14,635 nt of DNA from an uncultured Bacteroidales bacterium. GTDB lineage: Bacteria > Bacteroidota > Bacteroidia > Bacteroidales > Marinilabiliaceae. Each line of letters begins with the position of its first letter. The first letter of the stretch is position 1. The position numbers were made by a program, and so were the translations under genes. Positions 1 to 6,183 of the stretch are shown piece after piece. Below the pieces are notes generated by a model. That model was given only the letters and a program-made list of their open reading frames with translations. It ran no database searches and had not been told where the DNA came from. The stretch spans positions 1-14,635 of the forward strand of contig CALAUL010000068.1 in the NCBI GenBank assembly GCA_937892255.1. The letters run 5' to 3'.

Positions 1-80
1 TCCACCTTGCCGTAACCGCCGCAACGTCGGCAGATGACGATGCGTTCAGTCGTTGAGATCTGCGTTATCGGCTTCTTCAT
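1..80 (-). CDS. Small CxxC zinc-finger-type protein, 3' end outside the window (partial)
   Basis: An ATG at 78-80 on the minus strand opens a frame of 26 codons that stays open to the window edge. The visible protein begins MKKPITQISTTERIVICRRC and continues GGYGKV. The CRRCGGYG stretch (residues 17-24) is a CxxCxGxG knuckle like one half of a DnaJ-type zinc site, so a second CxxC would be expected just beyond the window. The frame overlaps the last 35 bases of the upstream DUF4406 gene, in line with the tight packing of the operon. There is no strong ribosome-binding site. Such small zinc-knuckle proteins are common among phage early genes, but I cannot assign a function. Confidence 0.5.
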   Translation of the reverse strand, partial: MKKPITQISTTERIVICRRCGGYGKV

Positions 81-420
81 GGCTGTGAAGGTTGGTGGGA
101 GCATTACGTCTGTTCATGTGGCGCACGCCGGCGAATGAGTAGAAGACAGTGAGTCCGAGTTCGGTTGCGATGTTGTGTTCGATACGGGCACCCTTAGAGC
201 GTTTCCACTCGAAGAGCATGAGAATAGCGTCGCAATCGAAGAGCATGTTGATGTCCGCCTTCATGTGATCACGCCATGAGGCGTCGTAAGGCAGTCCGTT
301 GTTGAGAGGCGAAACGGCGGTATGTCCGCACTGCTCTATCACCTGTTTAGCCTCTGAGAAACGAGCGACCACCTCCTCTTCGGGGCGTCCGCTGATAGAA
401 CCTGAAATGTAAATCTTCAT
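46..420 (-). CDS. DUF4406 protein, nucleoside 2-deoxyribosyltransferase-like
   Basis: A 124-aa protein with the DUF4406 signature: N-terminal strand plus ISG loop (MKIYISGSISGRP, residues 1-13), then a helix, then SPLN, and a D-x(n)-CDAILML strand (residues 56-69). It ends with SKGARIEHNIA (residues 75-85), which matches the G-x3-E-x2-A pattern around the catalytic glutamate of nucleoside 2-deoxyribosyltransferases; E81 would be that residue. DUF4406 proteins are frequent in phages and are thought to act on nucleosides or nucleotides, but their substrate is not established. The last 35 residues or so are polar and do not belong to the fold. It follows the 135-aa gene after a 61-bp gap and its 3' end overlaps the next small gene. 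The family call is firm, the enzymatic activity is inferred. Confidence 0.75.
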   Translation of the reverse strand: MKIYISGSISGRPEEEVVARFSEAKQVIEQCGHTAVSPLNNGLPYDASWRDHMKADINMLFDCDAILMLFEWKRSKGARIEHNIATELGLTVFYSFAGVRHMNRRNAPTNLHSHEEADNADLND

Positions 421-481
421 AGTTAGTTAATGTTTTTGTGAGTAAAGTGTTTCGATGTGAGTCTCCTCTGCAGAGGGAGCT

Positions 482-889
482 TTAGTTGAGGCGTTGAGCC
501 TTGGGGTTGAGGCGTAAGCCCTTTGGGGGGTTGATGTCGTAGACCGTACCGTGCTCACAGCGATAAAGCCATATCTCTTTGTCAGCCTCTTTCATTTGTC
601 GGAGAATCTCCTGCGCCTGTCGGGAAGATCTCGTCTTTGCACGGGTGAGGTCGTCGATATTGTGAGCCTTCGGGGTGCACTTGCTGTCACAGAACGTCAA
701 TGTCTCCCACTGATGGACGCAGACACCGCCGAAGCACTGGCGATACTTAATGAGCAAGAAATGCCTACCTCCGAGACGGTCGAGCAGATGATGCTTGAAG
801 TCGATCCAAGGTTGGTCTTTCTCGATGGAGGCATGAGAAGCCTTAGCGTCGTCCCATGTGAGCTGGCTGAATAAGACTCTTTTTGTCAT
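482..889 (-). CDS. Hypothetical phage early protein (135 aa)
   Basis: A 135-aa frame starting ATG at 889, in line with the early operon. I do not recognise the family. It has a basic, aromatic-rich middle with several cysteines (C52 and C57 in RQCFGGVCVHQW, then FCDSKC at residues 66-71, and C110), which could bind a metal, and a charged helical stretch around residues 83-102 (RAKTRSSRQAQEILRQMKEA). No signal peptide or membrane segment is seen. It lies 55 bp downstream of the transposase stop, and that gap holds a tandem 11-bp repeat, so it may be separately controlled. The overlapping + strand frame at 551-874 looks like a shadow, because this gene's orientation and spacing fit the operon. 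Confidence 0.6.
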   Translation of the reverse strand: MTKRVLFSQLTWDDAKASHASIEKDQPWIDFKHHLLDRLGGRHFLLIKYRQCFGGVCVHQWETLTFCDSKCTPKAHNIDDLTRAKTRSSRQAQEILRQMKEADKEIWLYRCEHGTVYDINPPKGLRLNPKAQRLN

Positions 890-898
890 TTTTCTAAT

Positions 899-942
899 GT
901 CTTTAAATGGTTTTTAAATAGCGTTTAAATGGTGTTTAAACA
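899..942. repeat. Four tandem 11-bp repeats, consensus GTNTTTAAATG
   Basis: Four head-to-tail 11-bp units fill the gap between the transposase stop and the next gene: GTCTTTAAATG (899-909), GTTTTTAAATA (910-920), GCGTTTAAATG (921-931) and GTGTTTAAACA (932-942). The TTTAAA core is invariant and recurs about once per helical turn, so a protein could bind all units on one DNA face. It may be a phage regulatory site or a slippage-made AT tract; the function is not known. Confidence 0.7.
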
Positions 943-944
943 GG

Positions 945-2981
945 TCAAACGATGTCGAGAATGTCGCGTGCTACTTTTTCCTTGTCGTAGGCGTCGTAGG
1001 CGTCATCGCTGACGGTTCGTGCGATGTCTTTTTGACGTTTGTGTTGTCCGTCGCTGTCGACGATGCACAGTTTGGAGAGAGTCTCGTAGTCACGATGTGC
1101 GATGAGACCTGCGTTTGTGTCGGGTGACGTATCGATTTGCGGCAGTTGTGTCGTTTCGATGGCGGCGAATCGGTCAGCTATGCGCTGTTCTTCACTGCGG
1201 TTGTATTGCAACACCTTGTCGAGTTGTGCTCTGTCGCCCTCTTTGCGTTCGATAAGTGCCATGGGCTGTACATACTTTTCTTCGAGTAGGAAGCGCAGCG
1301 AACCGTCGTCGTTGACCGCTATTGCCTTGCTTGTGTCGTCGGGGTCGTAGAGAACTGACCAACGCACAGAAGCGTGTTGTCGCATGTGGTGGTCGAAAGA
1401 GTCATATTCGACGGTGCGTCCGCCTGTGCCGGGCAGAGTTATTTTAATGCCGGTATTGCGGAGCAGGTAGGTGTTGGAAGTCTTGACGCCATACGTCATG
1501 AGGTACTGTTCATCGCTCATCGGGAATCTGTTTTCCTGAGGCATAGCCTCCCACTTCTTGAGGTAGTCGTGGCGCAGGCGCTGGCGTTCCATCTCGATGA
1601 AGCTTACCAGTTGCGCCACTACTCCGTCACGGTCGGGGAAGCTGTGTCGGTATTTGTTGATATATTCGACATTGGGCTGATTCTCTTTATTGGCTGTCAG
1701 TCCGTAGCCCGACCAATTGGTTTGCAGGTGACAATAGCGGTCATTAAACTGTCTGAACCATGGCTCTATGACCTTTGCCTTTGCGTTGCGCACAGCCGCA
1801 GGAGTGACGTGTATAGCTGTCATGGCGTAGAACTCTTTGAGAGTCTTGTATCCTGCGTGGTCCATCTGTATCTGCGCAGGTTTGAAACGCCTGCCGAAGA
1901 GTTCTGCGGTGTGGTTGATAGCGTTGCGCAGTGCGCTCCGTATGAGTTCGGGGTTTTCCACGTCGCCTATGGCATAGCCTATCGGGTAGCGTGTACAGGC
2001 GTCCAAGACAACTTCGAGCTTCACGCGGTTGTGATATGTCGTGAGCGTCTTAGAGCCTTTGTTGGCAGTCTTCTGATAGAGCAGTTCGGCGTCCCAACCG
2101 TCGAGAGTCCAGAGGTAGAGTGGCGCTGATGGAGCGGAGCGTTTGACTGTCATCAGTCGACGGTTGCGGAAATCGGTTGCACCGTGACGGCGGGCGTAGA
2201 TGTCTTGTTCGTGTGTGCGTCGGAACGTTGCCACTATGCGGTCAGTGATAGGACGCGAGCCCTCTGCACGTTGTGCGTTGTAGAGTTGTGCCACCTGAGT
2301 GTCGTAGAGGTTACGCGGGTCGCTGACGAGTTGCAGAAGAAGGTTGCGTTCCTGTTCTGTCTTCAGAGCCGTAGCGTTGCGCTGTCCGTTTTTCCACTGT
2401 CCGTGTATGAGAGCTTCGTAGCCGTCCCTCTTGTAGGCTTTCCATTTACGCTCCAAAGCGCGGGCGTTGGTTGGCAGGTGGTGAGGCCAACGGTCGACAG
2501 ATAGCAGTGTGACCATGTCGGCGAGGCGTTCCCATTCCTTCATCTTGCCGGCTGCACTGTTGGTGATGTGTCCGAGAGCGGAGCGTTTACCCTTGCGCAG
2601 AGCGACGATGGTGCTGATGGCGTCGAGTATTGAAGCCTCGGCATGGTATTGACGGACAGTCTTAGACGGCAGATGTCGTCCGTCGTCGACTTTGTAGTTC
2701 TCGTAGTAGTCGGCGGCTTCGGCCGATGGGACGAGGTGGTTTGTCAGGATGTTGTCGTTGGGGCAATGGTAGGGATTGCCGATTTTTTCTTGTATCATAT
2801 CCTTATATCGTTGCGGCAGGCTCTCGTAGTCGACGAGTGCGGGTTGCATATATCCGCCACGACGTGCTATGCGTATGTTGCCGCGTTGCGCGTGTTTGGC
2901 GTAGCTGCTTGCTGTCATCAAGCCCGAACTGATCAACCACGAGGCCTCCACTGTGAGAATAGACTTGTAGTACTGAATCAT
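945..2981 (-). CDS. MuA-like DDE transposase
   Basis: A 678-aa protein, close to the 663 aa of phage Mu MuA. It would cut the phage ends and join them to target DNA during integration and replicative transposition. Order seen: an N-terminal winged-helix-type DNA-binding region (residues about 1-70), a helical, basic region (about 100-260), an RNase H-fold core and a C-terminal beta-barrel-like region (about 485-580) with a charged tail. Likely catalytic acids are D294 in LWTLDGWD, D374 in QMDHAGYK and E406 in KVIEPWFRQF. The last two are 32 apart, shorter than in MuA, as in many bacterial relatives. I start at the ATG at 2979-2981 because AAGAG lies 8 bases upstream of it. An in-frame TTG at 2985-2987 would add two residues but leaves almost no spacing. 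It is the fifth gene of the early operon, 30 bp after gemA. The frame is intact, so the element may be active. Confidence 0.92.
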   Translation of the reverse strand: MIQYYKSILTVEASWLISSGLMTASSYAKHAQRGNIRIARRGGYMQPALVDYESLPQRYKDMIQEKIGNPYHCPNDNILTNHLVPSAEAADYYENYKVDDGRHLPSKTVRQYHAEASILDAISTIVALRKGKRSALGHITNSAAGKMKEWERLADMVTLLSVDRWPHHLPTNARALERKWKAYKRDGYEALIHGQWKNGQRNATALKTEQERNLLLQLVSDPRNLYDTQVAQLYNAQRAEGSRPITDRIVATFRRTHEQDIYARRHGATDFRNRRLMTVKRSAPSAPLYLWTLDGWDAELLYQKTANKGSKTLTTYHNRVKLEVVLDACTRYPIGYAIGDVENPELIRSALRNAINHTAELFGRRFKPAQIQMDHAGYKTLKEFYAMTAIHVTPAAVRNAKAKVIEPWFRQFNDRYCHLQTNWSGYGLTANKENQPNVEYINKYRHSFPDRDGVVAQLVSFIEMERQRLRHDYLKKWEAMPQENRFPMSDEQYLMTYGVKTSNTYLLRNTGIKITLPGTGGRTVEYDSFDHHMRQHASVRWSVLYDPDDTSKAIAVNDDGSLRFLLEEKYVQPMALIERKEGDRAQLDKVLQYNRSEEQRIADRFAAIETTQLPQIDTSPDTNAGLIAHRDYETLSKLCIVDSDGQHKRQKDIARTVSDDAYDAYDKEKVARDILDIV

Positions 2982-3011
2982 AATCAATGCTCTTGGTTGC
3001 CGAGCCTATCA

Positions 3012-3458
3012 CTAAGGCTTCAGGCTGTCGATTAACGTGTTAGATTCTTGGGCTATCTTGAGTTTCCTTGACCAACTATGATACACCTGTTTGAGTTCCG
3101 AGGCGGGGATCTTGTTGAAGTTGTCTCGTTGAGTGGCACGACAGACGATGGTGCGTATTGCTTGTGCGTTGTTGTCGTACCCGCATGCTTCGAGCCACTT
3201 CCCGACAACGCCATAGACACGCTTGCGCCATATGTCGAGTGTCTTTGATGAGCTCTCATGTAGTGCGGCCGTCTTTTCGCGCATAGCGTAGCGCAGAGAG
3301 GCGAGTCCCTTGTCGTCGAGATCTTTCGACGAGTTAACACCCCATGCGGAGAGCATCACACGATATTCGTCGTCGCTCATACCTAAGAGCGTTTTCATGC
3401 GGTGTATGTCTGCTATGGCTTTACGCCTGTTGCTGTTTGTTGGTATCGTAGTAGTCAT
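3012..3458 (-). CDS. GemA-like phage regulatory protein (DUF1018)
   Basis: A 148-aa protein matching the GemA (Mu gp16, DUF1018) family. The diagnostic N-terminal part is RRKAIADIHRMKTLLGMSDD (residues 11-30), then EYRVMLSAWGVNSSKDL. This is the usual 'IHIAKKELGLDDDTYRAML...G..SSKDLT' pattern. A second conserved stretch, KRVYGVVGKWLEACGYDN (about residues 79-96), follows. In Mu, GemA modulates host and late phage gene expression and affects DNA supercoiling; the biochemical role is poorly defined. It sits between the RecA-like ATPase (12-bp gap) and the transposase (30-bp gap). The position between two replication/transposition genes is consistent with an early function. The family call is firm; the role here is inferred. 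Confidence 0.85.
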   Translation of the reverse strand: MTTTIPTNSNRRKAIADIHRMKTLLGMSDDEYRVMLSAWGVNSSKDLDDKGLASLRYAMREKTAALHESSSKTLDIWRKRVYGVVGKWLEACGYDNNAQAIRTIVCRATQRDNFNKIPASELKQVYHSWSRKLKIAQESNTLIDSLKP

Positions 3459-3470
3459 GATTGCAGGTGT

Positions 3471-4088
3471 TTAGTTGCCCCAATATTCGGATGCTTTGAG
3501 TGGCCAGACGTCGAAGTGTGTACCGCCGCCATAACGACTTTGCGCCATGGCTCTGTATCCCTCGACATATATCTTCACGTTTGCGTCGAACTTGACGGAA
3601 TTGGCGACGTTGCCCTTAGGCTCTACGCCGTCGGCATGAGAGATGAAGATGAGTATCTTGTCGCGGTTCTCATTGCGCAACTCTTTGTAGTCGTCGTAGT
3701 TTATGCCTGTGTATTGCAGAGAGTCAATGATAACGGCGCGAGGTGCGTTTCTCGACTGAAGTCTGAGGCGCAGGTCTTCGAGGGGCTCTTTGTCGAGCAG
3801 CATGAAGTTGCGTTTACACTCCATGCTCGTAAAGCCTACCTCCTTGATTGCGTTTTGCATGGTGAGCGACAAGCCCTCTTCTAATGAGTTGTATGCCACT
3901 TTGCCGAAGTTACAGAGGTAGCTCGCCAGTTGAAGAGCAAATCTCGTCTTGCCGTTGGCACTTTTTCCCCAGATGATCCACGAACCCGTGACCTCCGGAC
4001 AGCCTATGAGGTTGCGCCACCTGCCGGTGAAGTCCAGTGTCGAAGGCTTGAAATTGAGGATATGCCACACACTATAACCACGTCTCAT
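3471..4088 (-). CDS. RecA/RadA-like P-loop ATPase
   Basis: A 205-aa protein with a compact RecA-type ATPase core. Walker A is GKSANGKT (residues 41-48), preceded by a hydrophobic strand (SWIIW). NSLEEG (residues 67-72) follows the second strand and supplies the usual catalytic glutamate (E70 or E71). Walker B is RAVIIDSLQYTG (D122), and ISHADG (residues 149-154) sits where RadA/DnaB proteins carry their sensor motif. It lacks both the zinc finger and the Lon-like domain of RadA, so it is core only. Its ATG overlaps the stop of the MuB-like gene in an ATGA junction, suggesting translational coupling and joint action. It could remodel recombination or replication intermediates, or load replication proteins after transposition, but the function is inferred from fold and context only. 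Phage Mu has no equivalent at this place. Confidence 0.75.
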   Translation of the reverse strand: MRRGYSVWHILNFKPSTLDFTGRWRNLIGCPEVTGSWIIWGKSANGKTRFALQLASYLCNFGKVAYNSLEEGLSLTMQNAIKEVGFTSMECKRNFMLLDKEPLEDLRLRLQSRNAPRAVIIDSLQYTGINYDDYKELRNENRDKILIFISHADGVEPKGNVANSVKFDANVKIYVEGYRAMAQSRYGGGTHFDVWPLKASEYWGN

Positions 4089-4951
4089 CGCTCGACCTCC
4101 TTTCGCAAGCTTGCTTTTTTGCGTGCCGCATGCACTCTGCGCGCCACACGTCGCAAGTCGCTGTCGCTTTCCGCTATTATATCATCGATGATCTTTTCCT
4201 CGTGTATGCCGTTTGCTTCGCATACCTTGACGATGTCTTGCGCTGACACTCCCGCCAATGGCACGCATTTACGACCCAGACGGCTCCATATCTCGTTATA
4301 ACCTTGCTTGTTGAACTTCACCCCTGAGAGGAGTTTCTTTTCAAGGTGAGAGGTGGCGATGAGCACTATACCACAGATACCTTCCAATTGGTTGTAGAGC
4401 GTGATGAACGCATTAAGTACCTTGTCGGTCAGTTTGTCGGCTTCGTCGAGGATGATGAGCGGACATTCTGTCATGCGTAGGATGCGCACCACCTTGCGTG
4501 TCATGGACGCCATTGTAAGACCCGACGACTCTTCGCCCATCTGGGTGAGAAGCTCTTCGAGCAGATCCTTGCGACTCCAATAGCTGTCGCACGAGAGGTG
4601 ATAGATGTTGCGGTGTGTCTCTGCGTAGTGTCGGCAAGTGAAGCTCTTTCCGCTTCCGGCTCTGCCGACAATGCTCATCACAAGCGAATCTTCTCGACAC
4701 GCATCGAGCAACGCCGACAAACGCACAAAGTCGGCAGTCTCCACAGCTTCCCATTTATCCTCTTTGTAACCTATACCCGAGGCTATGCTGTACCATTGCT
4801 TGTCTGATATTTTATCCCATTCGCCCGACAACATGAGCGACACCATGGCTGTAGATGTACCAAGTGCTTTACTTGCTTTTGTCTGACTTCCGTAGCGGTC
4901 GCAATACTTCTTGAGTGCGACAGCGATGCGCTGTTTTTTGATGTTTTCCAT
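4085..4951 (-). CDS. MuB-like transposition target-capture AAA+ ATPase
   Basis: A 288-aa protein, close to the 312 aa of MuB. MuB binds target DNA as ATP-dependent filaments, delivers it to the transposase and gives target immunity. Residues 1-60 form an HTH region (KASKALGTSTAMVSLMLSGE, residues 26-45), as in MuB. The ATPase domain has Walker A GRAGSGKS (96-103), Walker B LIILDEAD (165-172) and a sensor-1-like VLIATSH (196-202). A basic C-terminal region with LRRVARRVHAARKK follows. The frame is open for 76 more codons upstream, but those codons lie inside the Ner-like gene in another frame, so I start at the ATG 4949-4951, with AAAGAGA shortly upstream. It lies 23 bp after the Ner-like gene and overlaps the RecA-like gene by 4 bp. 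It lies upstream of the transposase, the reverse of phage Mu. Confidence 0.88.
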   Translation of the reverse strand: MENIKKQRIAVALKKYCDRYGSQTKASKALGTSTAMVSLMLSGEWDKISDKQWYSIASGIGYKEDKWEAVETADFVRLSALLDACREDSLVMSIVGRAGSGKSFTCRHYAETHRNIYHLSCDSYWSRKDLLEELLTQMGEESSGLTMASMTRKVVRILRMTECPLIILDEADKLTDKVLNAFITLYNQLEGICGIVLIATSHLEKKLLSGVKFNKQGYNEIWSRLGRKCVPLAGVSAQDIVKVCEANGIHEEKIIDDIIAESDSDLRRVARRVHAARKKASLRKEVER

Positions 4952-4974
4952 AACTGTCTCTTTTATAATGATTG

Positions 4975-5352
4975 TTAGATATTCATTGCCATGGCTTGCA
5001 GACCTCTGAGGTCGCAGATTCGCAAGTCTTCGTTCAGTTCGTAGCGATCCACGCGCCCGTCGGGGAGTGTCAGCACTATCTGTTGTTCTGGCTCGTATAT
5101 CTCGAGGTGTACGCCGTTGCGGAAGGTGAACGACATGCGCTCGGGCTTGTAGGCGTCGCAGGCGAAGTCGCCATGCCATCCGCTATCGTCTATCTCTACT
5201 CCGCCGTGGTTGATTGCGCACTTGCGTATGCGTAGGTTAGAGGGTGTCTCCTTGCAGTTACCCGATAGTGCACGGGTCACCACTATAGGGTGTTTTTTAA
5301 GGAGTTCAGCCACTTGTTTGACCCCTCCGCGCTTCATTATTATCTTCTTCAT
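4975..5352 (-). CDS. Ner/Cro-like HTH early regulator with extra C-terminal domain
   Basis: A 125-aa protein and first gene of the leftward operon. Residues about 8-51 form a small HTH (GGVKQVAELLKKHPIVVTRA, then LSGN and LRIRKCAINHGG), the shape of the short HTH proteins at the head of Bacteroidota Mu-like phages. It matches the position of Mu ner, which represses early transcription. Ner-type proteins are usually only about 75 aa. Here a further 70 residues follow, rich in alternating beta pattern (MSFTFRNGVHLEIYEPEQQI, then VLTLPDGRVDRYEL), with no family I recognise. The start is the ATG at 5350-5352; an internal ATG at codon 6 is possible. It reads away from the repressor gene across the switch region and probably binds there. 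The HTH assignment is by pattern, the regulatory role by position. Confidence 0.7.
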   Translation of the reverse strand: MKKIIMKRGGVKQVAELLKKHPIVVTRALSGNCKETPSNLRIRKCAINHGGVEIDDSGWHGDFACDAYKPERMSFTFRNGVHLEIYEPEQQIVLTLPDGRVDRYELNEDLRICDLRGLQAMAMNI

Positions 5353-5478
5353 ATCGTTGTTATTTTGGTTCGAATTATGTATATTACTGCCGTGTTAGTT
5401 AAGTAACACGGTGCAATAATACGGTATTCCGTATTAATACGCAAGGGTATTCTGTATTTTAACACATAATTCTGAATT
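5353..5478. promoter_or_regulatory. Divergent early/repressor control region with multiple operator-like repeats
   Basis: The 126 bp between the two divergent HTH genes must hold both promoters. It contains CCGTGTTA/TAACACGG (5390-5397, 5404-5411, 6-bp spacer) and TAATACGG/CCGTATTA (5417-5424, 5429-5436, 4-bp spacer). The direct repeat GGTATTCCGTATT (5423-5435) and GGTATTCTGTATT (5447-5459) has a 24-bp period. GAATTATG occurs at both edges (5372-5379 and 5474-5481). Two kinds of inverted repeat fit two regulators, as in the Mu c/ner switch. No canonical TAnnTTTG box is visible; TATTCYG inside the direct repeat is the nearest match. Confidence 0.7.
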
Positions 5479-5481
5479 ATG
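5465..5481 (+). promoter_or_regulatory. Inverted repeat covering the repressor start codon
   Basis: CATAATTC (5465-5472), one base, then GAATTATG (5474-5481), whose last three bases are the repressor ATG. It could be an autoregulatory operator, or in RNA a small hairpin that hides the start codon. The half-site GAATTATG recurs at 5372-5379 on the other side of the switch region, which favours a protein-binding site. Confidence 0.5.
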
Positions 5482-5880
5482 AATATAAATGATGTTACGG
5501 TAAGATTCATGCAGGCTGTTGATTATTTAATTGATAATAATCAAGAAAAAACAAGGAAAAGCCTTGCTATTGCAATAGATATGAGTGTATCTATGATGAC
5601 TGAGTATACTAAAGGACGCAGTAATGTAGGTGTTGTCCCATTACAGAATATCGTATCAAAATACAACATATCCGCTCATTGGCTTCTGACTGGAGAGGGG
5701 GAGATGCTGAGGGGAGAAGGGGATAAGGAGATCAAGAGGGGTGGCAATGATTCTCTTGATGTGCCGTTGTCGGATGTAGGCAAGGAAAGTTCGTCGGCAG
5801 AAGTTATTGCGTATCTGGTGGGCATTATTCAGCGTCAAGCAGAGGAGATAGGATGTCTAAAAAACATGCTGAATAAGTAA
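5479..5880 (+). CDS. Phage HTH (XRE/CI-like) repressor
   Basis: A 133-aa protein read rightward, against the early operon, in the place of Mu repressor c. The HTH lies at about residues 25-50 (TRKSLAIAIDMSVSMMTEYT, then KGRSNVG), followed by LQNIVSKYNISAHWLLTGEG (residues 55-74), a stretch typical of Bacteroidota phage HTH repressors. Residues about 105-133 form a probable coiled coil (EVIAYLVGIIQRQAEEIGCL) that could mediate oligomerisation. There is no S24/LexA-type peptidase domain, so induction by RecA-stimulated self-cleavage is unlikely, as for Mu. An inverted repeat over its own start codon suggests autoregulation. A/T-rich early codons and different composition from the leftward genes are visible. 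The repressor role is inferred from domain, orientation and position. Confidence 0.8.
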   Translation: MNINDVTVRFMQAVDYLIDNNQEKTRKSLAIAIDMSVSMMTEYTKGRSNVGVVPLQNIVSKYNISAHWLLTGEGEMLRGEGDKEIKRGGNDSLDVPLSDVGKESSSAEVIAYLVGIIQRQAEEIGCLKNMLNK

Positions 5881-5983
5881 TATAAGGGTATGTATGGTGC
5901 CATATTGTACAATGGGAAACGGCAGTATTTTGCAATATTGCGCCATTTGCTTATGTGTCAGCATATTACGGTTTATACCTATA

Positions 5984-6072
5984 CAATACCCCTATTATTA
6001 ACATTGTTGTTTTTTGCACGTACCCCCTACTTTTATGGCCGTTTTCTGCATGTAACCCCCTATCAATACCCC
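5984..6072. repeat. C-tract direct repeats, candidate transposase-binding end sites
   Basis: Two 21/22-bp related copies lie 32 bp apart: TTTTTTGCACGTACCCCCTA (6010-6029) and, at 6042-6062, TTTTCTGCATGTA followed by ACCCCCTA. They are flanked by an exact 9-bp pair, CAATACCCC, at 5984-5992 and 6064-6072. All copies point the same way and sit between the repressor gene and the presumed phage terminus, where Mu has its L1-L3 transposase sites. Their identity as binding sites is inference. Confidence 0.5.
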
Positions 6073-6089
6073 ACAAAAAGACGGTGAAA

Positions 6090-6183
6090 TGTCCACCCAA
6101 CTGTCCATCCTACGTGTACAATTTGATTGTAATTGTCGCCATGATAATGTCCACCCAACTGTCCACCCAACTGTCCATCCAAC
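6090..6183. repeat. 12-bp iterons in two clusters (TGTCCAYCCAAC, five copies)
   Basis: Cluster one is TGTCCACCCAAC (6090-6101) plus TGTCCATCCTAC (6102-6113). Cluster two is TGTCCACCCAAC (6148-6159), TGTCCACCCAAC (6160-6171) and TGTCCATCCAAC (6172-6183). Each cluster ends with the T-containing variant, so the clusters look like copies of one another with one unit gained or lost. The 12-bp period keeps frame, but no credible protein is encoded on either strand. Confidence 0.8.

Noticed and set aside
462..480. Hairpin around CTCTGCAGAG in the gap before the DUF4406 gene
   Set aside because: Short stem with a bulge and no U run; it lies inside an operon, so a terminator is unlikely.
1374..2129. 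251-codon + strand open frame
   Set aside because: It lies antisense inside the transposase gene, whose motifs and length are clear.
4952..5179. 76-codon upstream extension of the MuB-like frame
   Set aside because: The extension is arginine-rich shadow sequence of the Ner-like gene; the ATG at 4951 begins the recognisable HTH domain and has a purine-rich site upstream.
6090..6183. Possible CRISPR array
   Set aside because: The 12-bp units are directly adjacent, too short for CRISPR repeats, with no regular unique spacers and no cas genes.
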